Shown: in pieces, positions 23,055 to 32,200 of the stretch
Numbering within the stretch: the stretch's first letter is position 1
Layout of the letters: each line of letters starts with the position of its first letter
Origin: a virus
Length of the DNA stretch: 64,000 nucleotides
Direction: 5' to 3' (one strand)
IMG/VR virus record: IMGVR_UViG_3300036820_000007
Coordinates: 1-64,000 of that record
Notes under the pieces: generated by a model
Told to the model about the DNA's origin: nothing
Database searches by the model: none
Seen by the model: the letters and a program-made list of their open reading frames with translations, nothing else
Program-made: the position numbers and the translations under genes

Positions 23055-23347
23055 CGGCGCGGCGGTGATGCTAGCGAATGCACCGGGCAGCCACCTCTGT
23101 AGCTGCCGCGGGCGACAAGATCAGGCGGGCAGATGCATACCGCTTCCCTGAAAAGATCAGCGAGGGAAGCCGCAAGCGACGCCGTCTCGTCCTCGGGCAG
23201 TTCGCCGGCCTCGGCACGCAGTGCATGCAGCGCGAGGTCAACGGTGGGAATGGCTTCGGAGTTGCTCTGCGCCTCGTCGAGCGCCTGCTGGAGCAGCTTC
23301 TCGATCCAGTCGCTCCACGGGCTGCCTGCATCGTCGGCGGCGCTCAT
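23051..23347 (-). CDS. hypothetical helical protein, 98 aa
   Basis: ATG overlaps the upstream stop (ATGA) with AAGGGGG as ribosome site, and it overlaps the convergent terminase by four bases. An N-terminal amphipathic helix (WIEKLLQQALDEAQ) is followed by further helices and a C-terminal CICPPD...CPVH element. Function unknown. Confidence 0.65.
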   Translation of the reverse strand: MSAADDAGSPWSDWIEKLLQQALDEAQSNSEAIPTVDLALHALRAEAGELPEDETASLAASLADLFREAVCICPPDLVARGSYRGGCPVHSLASPPRR

Positions 23348-23943
23348 GCTGCAGCCCCCTTGCGTTCGGTGACGAGCAGGCTGCCCGCCCGCATCCTGGT
23401 GCCGTAGCCGAGCCCTTCCAGGACTTCGGCGCAGCGGGCTAGCGTCTCCCGCTCGCCGCGGACCGCAGTGCCGCCATCTGCTGCCTTCGCGGCGAAGCCG
23501 GGGCCATCCTTGCCGCGGGCGCGCTGCAGGCCTGCGCTAGCCAGCAAGTGGGAGATGGCATTGGGCTGCACCGCCGCGTCCCCACCGCGCTTCCGGGCGT
23601 AGTAGTCGCGCGATTTTTGCTGGCTGCCGCACCGGGCCGAGCAGAACCTGGCTGCTGAGGCGCCGCTGCCGGCTCCCCAGAACGTTTTGCGGCAGGTGGA
23701 GTTCGCGCACACCTTCTCCGTCGTCCCGGTCGGCCGCAACGCTATGTCGATCTCCACGCCGCCGGTCCTGACCCGCACGCAGCCGGGGGGCGCGTCGTTG
23801 CAGAACGAGACCGCCTTGCTGCGCCCGGCGAGCATCTTCCCGATGCGGGTGCGGATCTGCTCCATTGCGGTCCTGCATTCCGGGGTGCTGGCGGCGGCGG
23901 GATCAGGCTCGATCCACCACGGCCTGCCTGGGTTTGAGTTCAT
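23344..23943 (-). CDS. zinc-finger protein, 199 aa
   Basis: Starts MNSNPGRPWWIEPD. Residues about 85-110 (CANSTCRKTFWGAG...RFCSARC) form a treble-clef finger of the type also repeated in the intein endonuclease at 34 kb. An acidic-to-basic helical segment precedes it, and a long glycine/alanine-rich tail follows. Probably nucleic-acid binding. The start is only 11 bases from the operator dyad at 23955, so the repressor of that site may be relevant to it. Confidence 0.65.
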   Translation of the reverse strand: MNSNPGRPWWIEPDPAAASTPECRTAMEQIRTRIGKMLAGRSKAVSFCNDAPPGCVRVRTGGVEIDIALRPTGTTEKVCANSTCRKTFWGAGSGASAARFCSARCGSQQKSRDYYARKRGGDAAVQPNAISHLLASAGLQRARGKDGPGFAAKAADGGTAVRGERETLARCAEVLEGLGYGTRMRAGSLLVTERKGAAA

Positions 23944-23954
23944 GCGGCCAGCGT

Positions 23955-23991
23955 ATCACAAGTGACCAGGCTGCCACTGGGCGGCTAGTAA
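23955..23991 (+). promoter_or_regulatory. second copy of the operator/promoter element
   Basis: ATCACAAGTGAC (23955-23966) followed by CAGGCTGCCAC repeats the ATPase promoter block. GTGACC (23962-23967), an 18-base spacer and TAGTAA (23986-23991) could form a rightward promoter for the next gene with a very short leader. The dyad may equally control the leftward gene at 23943. Confidence 0.5.
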
Positions 23992-24008
23992 CATGTAAGG
24001 AGAGTCTG

Positions 24009-24287
24009 TTGGACGAGCGTCAGGCCGCGAGCCTTCGCGCCTACCTGGCCCAGCGCGGCATCAGCGTCCCCGGCACCGGGGGATTCACCCCTGACCAGAT
24101 GGCCGCGCTGATGCAGATGCTGACCCAGCCCGTACCGCCGTCCGAGGACGCCGCCACGGCCACGCCGATGTTCGCCGCCGCCGTCGGCGTGCACGAGCTG
24201 TTCAAGGTGCTCACTGCGGCAGGGTTCACCGAGGACCAGGCGCTGAAGTACCTGGCCTACGCCGCTACGTCCGGCTCCGGCGGATGA
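24009..24287 (+). CDS. hypothetical helical protein, 92 aa
   Basis: TTG start with AAGGAGAG six bases upstream. Two paired-helix units (LRAYLAQRGISV...DQMAALMQML and VHELFKVLTAAGFTEDQALKYLAYAA) give a UBA-like rhythm. Function unknown. Confidence 0.65.
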   Translation: MDERQAASLRAYLAQRGISVPGTGGFTPDQMAALMQMLTQPVPPSEDAATATPMFAAAVGVHELFKVLTAAGFTEDQALKYLAYAATSGSGG

Positions 24288-24413
24288 TGCCGCCGGGCCG
24301 GGCGTCAACGCCGCCTGCCCGCAGGGGCACCAGCGCGCGCATGCAGCGAAGGCGGGGGGAGGCGCCTGCTTCCTCTCGGGTGCCGTCGACCGCCGCCTGC
24401 GCCCGGCCCGGCA

Positions 24414-24653
24414 TCACCGGCAGCGGCAGCCAGGCCTGACGTGCACCATGTTCCCGCCGGGCAGCGAGTAGCAGGCCGAGTCTCGCGCTGGGGCGTAGCC
24501 ACGCGTCCTGCCCGGCCAGATGAACACCGGCCGCGGGTCGGCATCCGCGCACGTCTGGCAGCCGCCGACTGCGCTCAGGTGACGATGCGGCCCGGGGGTG
24601 CCGCATTCGGGACAAGTCTCAGCGAGAAAGCGCGCCAGCTCGCCGCTGCCCAT
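24414..24653 (-). CDS. zinc-binding hypothetical protein, 79 aa
   Basis: ATG at 24653 (MGSGELARFLAETC); a longer start at 24698 would overlap the divergent gene. CPECGTPGPHRH and CQTC form a zinc site of the actinophage type. The C-terminus has two more cysteines. No clear ribosome site, so the start is uncertain. Confidence 0.5.
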   Translation of the reverse strand: MGSGELARFLAETCPECGTPGPHRHLSAVGGCQTCADADPRPVFIWPGRTRGYAPARDSACYSLPGGNMVHVRPGCRCR

Positions 24654-24696
24654 GTCGTCATTGTTCCACGTCACCGCACCGGGCCGGGGTGAGTCC

Positions 24697-24960
24697 ATGA
24701 TCAGTCAGCACGAGCGTCCGGCCAGCCACGTCCGGATCGCCACGCGCGGCAACGCGGCAACAGTCGAGATCGACGGCCACGAGATCCGCGCCGTGAGCAA
24801 GGTGTCGCTTACCCTGGACGACGACGGCCCCCCGGTACTGAAGCTGGCGCTGCTTGCCGTCAGCGGGCTGGACGTGGACACCGAAGCCATGATCGTGCTC
24901 GACAAAGCCACCCGAAAAGCCCTGGAAGCCATGGGCTGGACGCCGCCGGGTGCCACATGA
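24697..24960 (+). CDS. hypothetical beta-rich protein, 87 aa
   Basis: ATG (MISQHERPASHVRIA) behind GGGGTGAGTCC. Strand pattern VEIDGHEIRAVSKVSLTLDDDGPPVLKLALLAVSGLDVD is typical of a small beta-sandwich. Its 3' end overlaps the next start (ATGA). Function unknown. Confidence 0.7.
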   Translation: MISQHERPASHVRIATRGNAATVEIDGHEIRAVSKVSLTLDDDGPPVLKLALLAVSGLDVDTEAMIVLDKATRKALEAMGWTPPGAT

Positions 24961-25268
24961 GCAAACTTGCCGAGTCGTTCTCGGTTGCAGCCACCGCGCT
25001 GCATGACTTCGCCGTCGCCATGCTTTGCTGCGGCGTGACCGGTGGCGCCCACCCCGAAGGCGCCCCTCCGGCTGAGTACATCTGGACTCACGACCTGCCA
25101 CGCTGGTTTCCCGACGGCCTCGAGACCCCACTTTGCGCGGCGTGCTGCGCCCAATGGCGCACCGATGCAGAAGCGCGCCCGGAACTGACGCCGTTGCGCA
25201 TCCGGTCCATCCCCAAGCCGGTTACAGACTGCGCTGATCCGGTCGCATGGCGTTACGGCAACCGTTAG
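24957..25268 (+). CDS. hypothetical protein, 103 aa
   Basis: Overlaps its upstream neighbour by four bases, implying coupled translation. Cysteine pairs (MLCCG and LCAACCAQW) flank a tryptophan-containing middle, a probable zinc or disulphide unit. No family recognised. Confidence 0.65.
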   Translation: MSKLAESFSVAATALHDFAVAMLCCGVTGGAHPEGAPPAEYIWTHDLPRWFPDGLETPLCAACCAQWRTDAEARPELTPLRIRSIPKPVTDCADPVAWRYGNR

Positions 25269-25453
25269 CATGAGGAATCCGGGAAGAGCGGGATGAGGGC
25301 GGCGCCCCCGGGACCGCCCAGCCCCGCCTGCCGGAACTGGGGCGCGCCGGGAAGCGCGAGAGGCCGGATATGGCAGGGGGGGCTCTGTCTGGCCCGTGCT
25401 TCCCAGCGCACCCCTCCAGTTATGACCGGCAGTAACTAAGAGGAGTCTCCCCG
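25269..25453. other. spacer with weak coding potential
   Basis: A 48-codon plus-strand frame from the ATG near 25293, behind GGGAAGAGCGGG, is possible, but its composition (proline, arginine, glycine) is that of random GC-rich sequence. Otherwise nothing recognised. Confidence 0.3.
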
Positions 25454-25768
25454 ATGCCGAACGCAAGTATCACCGTCCTGCGCGAGCGTGCCGACGAACT
25501 GACCGATGCCGAAATCGCCGAACTCCTCACCGCAGGACTCGGGATCATCCATACCCTGCACCAGGACCACGGCGACATCCGCAAGATCTGGGATCCCGAA
25601 GAGGACGACGACGTGGCCGATGCCCGGCGCTCGTTCAAGGACCTCACCTCGAAGGGCTACCGGATCTACCGGGCTGAAGGCAAGAAGGGCGACCGTGGCG
25701 AGATCATGCGCGAGTTTGAGCCCGCAGCCGGCCGCCTGATCGCAGTGAAGCAGAACGTAGGCGGCTAA
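25454..25768 (+). CDS. hypothetical protein, 104 aa
   Basis: Strong site AAGAGGAGTCTCCCCG before ATG. Helical first half, then DIRKIWDPEEDDDVADARRSF and a segment FKDLTSKGYRIYRAEGKKG...EFEPAAGRLIAV that resembles small phage proteins carrying a single beta-hairpin tail. Function unknown. Confidence 0.75.
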   Translation: MPNASITVLRERADELTDAEIAELLTAGLGIIHTLHQDHGDIRKIWDPEEDDDVADARRSFKDLTSKGYRIYRAEGKKGDRGEIMREFEPAAGRLIAVKQNVGG

Positions 25769-25770
25769 CT

Positions 25771-26409
25771 GTGGCCGATGTCTGGCCGTACTGGGTGTCG
25801 ACCGCTACCACTGTCCCGCTGATGGTCACATCCAGCACTGCCACCACTACCTGGGTTTCGTGGAACACGACCGCTACCACGGGAACCGTCGGCGTCTGGG
25901 GCAACTGGAATCAGACGTACGTGGTCACGCAGCCCATCATCCTGCAGCCAGGCGAAGTCTGGGGCGCATGGAATATCCAGTGCCAGCCCGTCCAGGTCCA
26001 GCCTGAAACTGCCGAGCAGCGGGCGGCTCGCGAGGAGCATGCGCGCCGGCGGAACGCGGATCAGGCACACAGGCGCCAGGTCCGCGAGCGGGCCCGGGAC
26101 AAGGCGCTGGCCTTGCTGATGTCTTTCCTGGACGACGATCAGCAGCGCACCTACCGCGACCAGGGCTACTTCGACATCGCAGGCTCTCGCGGCCGACGCT
26201 GGCGGATCGAGGACCGCGGGCAGTCCGGGAACGTGCTGCTCCTGCCATCGGACGGGGAGGTGGCTGAGTCGTTCTGCTGCCATCCGCCGGGCGGACTGCC
26301 GGACGCTGATGCTCACCTGGCCCAGATGCTGCACCTGGTCACCGACGAGGACGATTTCGAGCGCACGGCCAACCGGTCCGGCAGGCGGCACCTGACGGCA
26401 GTGGCATAA
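25771..26409 (+). CDS. hypothetical protein with conserved C-terminal domain, 212 aa
   Basis: GTG start two bases after the previous gene. Residues 1-75 are threonine/tryptophan-rich low complexity. A basic helical linker (ARRRNADQAHRRQVRERARDK) follows. The C-terminal half (YRDQGYFDIAGSRGRRWRI...CCHPPGGLPDADAHLAQ) matches a small domain I recognise from many actinobacterial phage hypothetical proteins. Function not known. Confidence 0.65.
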   Translation: MADVWPYWVSTATTVPLMVTSSTATTTWVSWNTTATTGTVGVWGNWNQTYVVTQPIILQPGEVWGAWNIQCQPVQVQPETAEQRAAREEHARRRNADQAHRRQVRERARDKALALLMSFLDDDQQRTYRDQGYFDIAGSRGRRWRIEDRGQSGNVLLLPSDGEVAESFCCHPPGGLPDADAHLAQMLHLVTDEDDFERTANRSGRRHLTAVA

Positions 26410-26411
26410 CG

Positions 26412-26792
26412 ATGCGCTCGCCGATCGTCCGCCGCCCCGTGTTCGACCAGGTGGTGGGTGCCGTGGTGCGCCTGGAGGCCCAGCTCGAGGGTGCGCGGCG
26501 CGAAGTCATCGTCGCCCGGGAAGAGCTCGCGAAAACGCAGCTGGCCGAGCCGCCGCTGTCGCCTGAAGAGGCCGCCGAGCTGTGGCGGCAATTCCGCGGG
26601 CGGCTCTGCCAGCACTGTCTGGGCGCGCACGCCCGGGCATGCCCGCGGGTGCGGGAGCTGTCGTTCCACCCGGACGCGAAGCTGAGCCGGGTCAGGTTCT
26701 GGCGCGATGGCGAATGGTCCGATGACGGAGTGCTGTGGCCCGAAGACCTGCCGCCGGAGCCGGGCACTGAGATATCGCAGGAGGCAGCATGA
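26412..26792 (+). CDS. hypothetical coiled-coil zinc protein, 126 aa
   Basis: Starts two bases after the previous stop. An N-terminal coiled coil (VVRLEAQLEGARREVIVAREELAK) leads into CQHCLGAHARACPR, a probable zinc site, and a tryptophan-rich strand region. It overlaps the VWA gene by four bases. Possibly an adaptor for that protein. Confidence 0.65.
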   Translation: MRSPIVRRPVFDQVVGAVVRLEAQLEGARREVIVAREELAKTQLAEPPLSPEEAAELWRQFRGRLCQHCLGAHARACPRVRELSFHPDAKLSRVRFWRDGEWSDDGVLWPEDLPPEPGTEISQEAA

Positions 26793-27436
26793 CGGATGCG
26801 GGGTACCGGCACCTGGTCCTGGTCGTCGACCGGTCCGGATCGATGACGAGCGTCGCCGGCGACATGAACGGCGGCATCCGGAACTTCGTCAGCGAGCAGG
26901 CCGCCGTGCCGAAGCGCACCACGATGTCGCTGTACCAGTTCGACACCGAGCACGACGAGGTGCGCACGTTCGTGCCGCTGACGGCGAATGCCCTTGGGGA
27001 CTGGCAGCTGGTCCCCCGAGGTGCGACGGCCCTGCTCGATGCGGTCGGCACGGCCATCCAGCGCACCGGGGAGTCGCTGGCCGGAAAGCCTGAGGCTGAG
27101 CGCCCAGGCGAAGTGGTCGTCATGATCGTCACCGACGGTTTCGAGAACTCCAGCCGCGAGTACGGGCTGACGCAGGTCAAGGAGATGATCACACGCCAGC
27201 GCGAGCAGTACGGCTGGGTGTTCATGTTCCTCGGCGCTGATCAGGACGCATTCGACGCGGGCTCATCGATGGGGGTGCCCGCCATGAACACGGTCAGCTA
27301 CCGCTCGGCGAACACGGCGGCGGCGTGGACGACCCTGTCCGCCTCGGCGACACGAGGCGCGGCCGGCCAGGGCATGGGATACGGCTTCACTCCGGATGAG
27401 ACGGCTGTGCTGGATGCCGAGCCGTCCCAGCCATGA
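26789..27436 (+). CDS. VWA-domain protein
   Basis: 215 residues, essentially one von Willebrand A domain: the MIDAS motif DRSGSM at residue 14, the conserved threonine region near PRGATALLDAVG and TDGFENSS as the third metal-binding loop. The domain binds Mg/Mn and partner proteins. No AAA+ MoxR partner is adjacent, only small coupled genes. In phages such proteins occur with unknown role. Start by ATGA overlap with the upstream gene. Confidence 0.8.
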   Translation: MTDAGYRHLVLVVDRSGSMTSVAGDMNGGIRNFVSEQAAVPKRTTMSLYQFDTEHDEVRTFVPLTANALGDWQLVPRGATALLDAVGTAIQRTGESLAGKPEAERPGEVVVMIVTDGFENSSREYGLTQVKEMITRQREQYGWVFMFLGADQDAFDAGSSMGVPAMNTVSYRSANTAAAWTTLSASATRGAAGQGMGYGFTPDETAVLDAEPSQP

Positions 27437-27645
27437 CCGCCACCGTTACCTCGACCCCGGCATCCGCACTGCCCGGCCAGGTGGTCGGCAAGCCGATCCG
27501 GCTTCCCCACGTCATGCTGTGCACCCAGGGCGAAAGCTTCTGCGGGTGGGTGCGCACCGCGAACACGCGTCTCGAGCTCGCCGAGCTCATGGCCGAGCGC
27601 CGCAAGCACGAAGAAAATTGCCTCGGCGGCCTGATAGTGCCGTGA
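27433..27645 (+). CDS. hypothetical protein, 70 aa
   Basis: Four-base overlaps at both ends place it firmly in the VWA operon. Three cysteines (LCTQGESFCGW...ENCLGG) and an arginine-rich helix (LELAELMAERRKHEE). Function unknown. Confidence 0.65.
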   Translation: MTATVTSTPASALPGQVVGKPIRLPHVMLCTQGESFCGWVRTANTRLELAELMAERRKHEENCLGGLIVP

Positions 27646-27914
27646 TCGCCGAAGACGACGTTCGCCGCAAGATTGCCGCCGACCTGCTGACCGCCAACGC
27701 AGACATGCAGCGCGCGCTCGCAGACGACCTGCGCGACTGCGTTGACTACGCCCGGCGTTCGGGCCTGAGCTGGCGGGCCATCGGCAAGGTCCTCGGCATG
27801 CCCTGGACCACCCTGTTCGGCTACATGAAGGCCGGGTCGCCGGTCCCCGTCGTGCGCGGATATCACACACCGAATAGCCGTAACGCTGAGTTATCCAGCG
27901 ACAACAGGGTGTGA
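27642..27914 (+). CDS. helix-turn-helix protein, 90 aa
   Basis: GTG start overlapping the previous stop. The N-terminal helices (DDVRRKIAADLLTANADMQ) are followed by RSGLSWRAIGKVLGMPWTTLFGYMK, a convincing helix-turn-helix with recognition helix, then a flexible tail. A small DNA-binding regulator is likely; target unknown. Confidence 0.7.
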   Translation: MIAEDDVRRKIAADLLTANADMQRALADDLRDCVDYARRSGLSWRAIGKVLGMPWTTLFGYMKAGSPVPVVRGYHTPNSRNAELSSDNRV

Positions 27915-27930
27915 CCAATACACTCCCGGC

Positions 27931-28329
27931 ATGGCAGCTATTGTCGCCGCGCTGATCACGGTGGCCGGGACGGTCCTCTCGGCCCTGATCGCCGCCCGCC
28001 ACCGCGATATCCAGCCCGTTCCCCGCAACGGCGGCTCCTGGGAACCGCCCGTACGCGGCCCGTACTCGGTGGTGAGCACCGAGCCGGGCACCAGGCGCCT
28101 GAGCCGCAGCGTGTGGTTCGGTACGGCCAGCCTGATCGCCTGGTTCCTCCCGCTCATCGGGATACCGCTGGCACTGGCCGGGATCGGCATCGGCGTGTCG
28201 GACATCTCCGCCGCGGCCCGGCGGGCATATGCGCGGACCGGGGTCTACCTGGCCGTGATCGGGCTGATGGCCGCGGTGGCCAACTCGGCGATCGGGGCGT
28301 ACCTGGGGGCGCAGGCGGGGCTGCGGTGA
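27931..28329 (+). CDS. membrane protein with three transmembrane helices, 132 aa
   Basis: Hydrophobic segments at about residues 3-21, 66-90 and 103-125, with a polar loop of about 40 residues between the first two. The GLGIGVSD-like glycine turns resemble small DUF4190-type actinobacterial membrane proteins. It precedes another membrane gene with a one-base stop/start overlap. Superinfection or lysis roles are possible but unproven. Confidence 0.65.
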   Translation: MAAIVAALITVAGTVLSALIAARHRDIQPVPRNGGSWEPPVRGPYSVVSTEPGTRRLSRSVWFGTASLIAWFLPLIGIPLALAGIGIGVSDISAAARRAYARTGVYLAVIGLMAAVANSAIGAYLGAQAGLR

Positions 28330-28850
28330 TGGCGCTCGCGCTGCTCGGCGGTTATGCGGCGGCATGGGCCGTCACCGCGAGGACGCTGTTCACGCGCTGG
28401 CGGCCAGGACGCGTTCCGGTCAGATGCGATGACGCATGCTGTGCCGACAGTGGCCAGCGCCACGTCGTCCCGTGCTACCGCCAGATGCGCAAAGACCTGA
28501 CCCGGGTGGTCATCGACTACGACCGCGATGCCATTACGTGGGCAATGCTGGCCGCTGTGGTGTGGCCGGTGCTCGCACTGGCCGTCGCCGTCGCATTCCG
28601 CCCGCGGGAACTTGACGCGGAGCGCAAGGCCCGGGAGAAGCGCGAGTGCGAAGAGGCCGAGTCGCGCAAGGCGCGGCTGCAGGCGGAAATCAGCGTCCTC
28701 GAGAAGGAGGCGGATGAGCAGCGGGATCCCGTCCGGATCACAATCGCCCGGCGAGACGGTGGAGTCCCGGATCAGCCAGGACGTGGCGCTGCGCCTGCGG
28801 GCGCTGCAGGCCCTGCTGGCAGACCCGGAGGGGGAGGAGCCGGGGGATGA
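28329..28850 (+). CDS. membrane-anchored coiled-coil protein, 173 aa
   Basis: ATG at 28329 (GTG at 28326 overlaps the upstream stop). Two hydrophobic helices (about 1-17 and 62-85) flank a cysteine-containing loop (CDDACCADSGQRH). A long charged coiled coil (AERKAREKRECEEAESRKA) ends in a low-complexity glycine/proline tail that overlaps the next gene by 137 bases. Confidence 0.6.
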   Translation: MALALLGGYAAAWAVTARTLFTRWRPGRVPVRCDDACCADSGQRHVVPCYRQMRKDLTRVVIDYDRDAITWAMLAAVVWPVLALAVAVAFRPRELDAERKAREKRECEEAESRKARLQAEISVLEKEADEQRDPVRITIARRDGGVPDQPGRGAAPAGAAGPAGRPGGGGAGG

Positions 28851-28929
28851 TCAAATGCGAGATGGCACGAGGCCGGCCACGCGCAGGCCAGAGGGTACAG
28901 CGGGCACCAGAGCCGGCACAGGTCCGTGA
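28714..28929 (+). CDS. hypothetical protein in a long overlap, 71 aa
   Basis: The excellent site AAGGAGGCGG precedes ATG, although the gene overlaps the tail of the membrane protein in another frame. The helical segment RISQDVALRLRALQALLADPEGEEPG looks selected; the rest is low complexity. One of the two overlapping ends may be dispensable. Confidence 0.55.
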   Translation: MSSGIPSGSQSPGETVESRISQDVALRLRALQALLADPEGEEPGDDQMRDGTRPATRRPEGTAGTRAGTGP

Positions 28930-28967
28930 CTACGTCCATGAATTCACGGTAAGCACCGGTACCGACA

Positions 28968-29189
28968 ATGCCGACGACCTCTAACCAGATCCGCTCGCGC
29001 TGGCGTGAGCGAAGCCCGGAGGCCGTGGCGACGGCGCTCGAAGTCAAATGCCCCCCGCCCGAGGGGTGTGGCTCCCCGCCTGGATCCGAATGCGTCTCGT
29101 CGTCAGGCAAGCCCACCAGGGCGCACATCGCCCGCTTCGAGGCGCGAGCCGCCCAGTTGCGTAACTGGACGGCCATCCGCTGGGCCTGA
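28968..29189 (+). CDS. small zinc-finger protein, 73 aa
   Basis: CPPPEGCGSPPGSEC...RAHIARF has the spacing CxxxxC-x-x-PGxxC-Hxx(R/F) of a short actinophage zinc finger often found next to portal genes. No strong ribosome site. Role unknown. Confidence 0.6.
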   Translation: MPTTSNQIRSRWRERSPEAVATALEVKCPPPEGCGSPPGSECVSSSGKPTRAHIARFEARAAQLRNWTAIRWA

Positions 29190-29240
29190 TCGCCTGACTC
29201 TTTTCTGATATCTGAATAGATGCACCTGTGGGGGTGAGCT

Positions 29241-32200
29241 ATGCCGGCCAGCCCCCGCACAATCATGCGCGCGCTCAAGGCGACCGCGCCGACGCCAGCG
29301 CAAGGCGGCTACAGCAGCAGTGCCGGGCCTTTTCTGAGCGGGGGGCCGTCGCCACTGGTCGCCTCGTATTCGGAGTGGGCCTCAGGGCATGCCTACGGGC
29401 AGTCCAACGCCTTGCCGCGGGACTGGCAGTCGTTCCTGTCGGGCATGTTCGGGCCCGGCGTGCCGGTGCGGCCAGTCCCGATCGATGTCCCGAAGCCCGG
29501 GGATGAGCGCCCGGAACCGCGTCGCTGGCAGTATCCCATCTCCTGGGACCTCAATCTAGGACAACCCGGTACAGAAGGTATCGGCAAACTAGCTGATTTC
29601 AATACACTTCGGACGCTGGCGGACATGTATTCGGTCGCCCGCAGCTGCATCCAGCTGCGGAAGTCCGAACTCCGCGGCGTGGGCTGGGACATCGCGCCGA
29701 CCAAGGACGCCAGCAAGGCGATGCGGGGCGACCACAAGGGCATGACCGAGTTCGCCAAGCGCCGGGCAGAGGCCGTGCGCTTTTTCAGGAGGCCGGACGA
29801 GAACTTTGCGGACTTCACCTCATGGTTTGACGCCATGCTTGAGGAGATCTTCGTCACTGACGCGCTCGCGCTTTATGTCCACCCATCGCGCCTGCCGGGC
29901 AAAGGGCTCTTTGGCTCGAACGTGGGGGCTCTCGACCTGATCGATGGGTCCCTTATTAAGCCTTTGGTCGATGTGCGCGGTTCGCGTCCTTCGCCACCGC
30001 AAGTGGCGTATCAGCAGTATTCATACGGCGTGCCCCGTGTGGACCTTATGTCCCTGATTCTGGACCGCGAAGACATGGGCGCCCCCGAAGCCGAATACCG
30101 CGGCGACCAGCTGATGTACCTGCCGCTATGCCAGCGTACGTGGTCGCCTTATGGGGAGTCGCCCGTCGAGAGGGCGATTATCCCGATCATGGCAGGGCTG
30201 CGTAAGCAGCAGTTTGTCCTAAATTACTTCGATGAGCGAAGTATTCCCGGGTGCTTCGTGTCCCCTGGTGACCCGAATATGACACCAAGTCAGATTCGTG
30301 AGCTTCAAGATGCTTTGAACAGCATTGCGGGCGACCAGACCTGGCAGCAGAAGATCATCGTCCTGCCGGGCGGCTCGAAAGTGGACCCGCAGAAGCCGAT
30401 CACGTTGGCGGACGCTTTCGACAACGTTGTCATGATTCAGGTATGTATGGCCTTCGACGTGATGCCGTTCGAGCTCGGCATCATGCCCGAGGTCTCCACG
30501 ACCGTGGCCTCCGGCGCGGCCCGGCAGATGGCGACCGCTGCCCAGGACATCCAGGAGCGCAAAGGCACCGTCCCGTTGCTGCTCTTCCTGAAGATGGCGA
30601 TCTTCGACCGCATCATCCAAGATGTATGTGGTATGTCCGACATGGAGTGGCAATGGGAGGGTTTGGAAGAGGACGAAGACGAACAAATCCTGACAGAACT
30701 CCTAGTCGCCCAGGTTGGCTCCGGCATGTGCTCGATCGACGAGGCCCGCCAGGAGCTCAACCGCGAGCCCTGGGGCCTGCCGATCACCTCCGACCCGGGC
30801 TGGGCCACCCAGTGGGGCGGCTTCGTCCCGCTCACCGGACTGGCGGGCGCGACCGCCCAGCAGCAGGGCGGCTCGCCAGCTCCGGGCAACCCGCAAGGCA
30901 AGCCGAACGCCCAGCCAGGCACTGTGCAGGGAAAGCCCGCCGACCTGACGCTGCCATCCGAAGTCGAGCACCGCGGCGCGCCCTCACCGGTGTCGGCAAC
31001 CGTCCCTGCCACGCGGCCACGTAACCAGCAGTCACGTGGCCAGCGCCGCCAGGTTGCGGCAACCGTCAGCGATCGCCAGCGGCGCACCGGGGCCACCACC
31101 CCCGCTCACGCAGCGGCAATGGCCACCGGTGGCCGCGGACCGAAATCCGGAGCGTCATCCAAGGGAGATGCTACCCGCGAGCTCGGCCTGCTGAAGGCAC
31201 ATCTGCGCCGCGGTGGCAGGGTCACCGACTGGGAGCCGCGTGACATCCCCGGCCACGCCATGGCCACTATCAGCGAGGACCTGGCCAAGGGCCTGACCGC
31301 TGATCAGGCATGCGACATAGTCCGCGACTTGATCACCAAGGACGGCAAGTCGATCACCTTGTCCTCGCCACTCGGCACCGGGTTCGTCCCGTACGACCTG
31401 GTCGGCCAGCGCCGCCCGTCGGCCGAAAGCCCGGCAGCGGCGGGCCTGGCCGTCCTCGCCGCGGACACGGGCCGCGTGCTCATGCTGCAGCGCGCTGCGA
31501 GCGATGACGATCCGGCTTCGGGGTGCTGGGAGTTCCCCGGCGGCTGCCTCGAGGATGGCGAGGACCCGGCGATGGGCGCAATGCGCGAATGGGCTGAGGA
31601 GGTCGGAGCATACTGCCCTGCTGGCGAGCCCGCAGGCGGCTGGACCTCGGCGGACGGTGTGTACGCAGGCCACATCCTGGTCGTCCCGTCCGAGGCGGCA
31701 GTACCCGTGCATGGCGATCGCGACGAGGTGTCCAATCCGGACGACCCGGACGGGGATGCAATCGAGGCAATCGCCTGGTTCGACCCTGCGCAGATCCCCG
31801 GCAACCCCGCGGTCCGCGACGAGCTCCGCGCCGATGCTCTCGCGGTGCTGCGCGCCCTGGCCGCCGCCCTGCCTGGTGGCGTAATCAAGAACGCGGCCGA
31901 TCTCTCGGACCCGAATCCCGTCGAGTCCGAGCACGTGAAGAATCAAATGCGCCGAAATTATCCAGAAAAGGCGCTCGGGTGGATCGACGGTGCCCGGTGG
32001 CTCGGCCCGGTCCGGATCCCGCAGGACCGCATCGACTACGACGACATGGACAAGTGGGCCGCTTCCCACCAGAAGGCCCGCGTTAAGCATTTCGCCCGCC
32101 AGATCGAGGACGACGAGTCTCACCTGCACCCCGTTGTCGCCGTCCAGGAGCCAGGCGAAAACAAGATCAAGGTGATCGATGGCCACCACCGCACCCTTGC

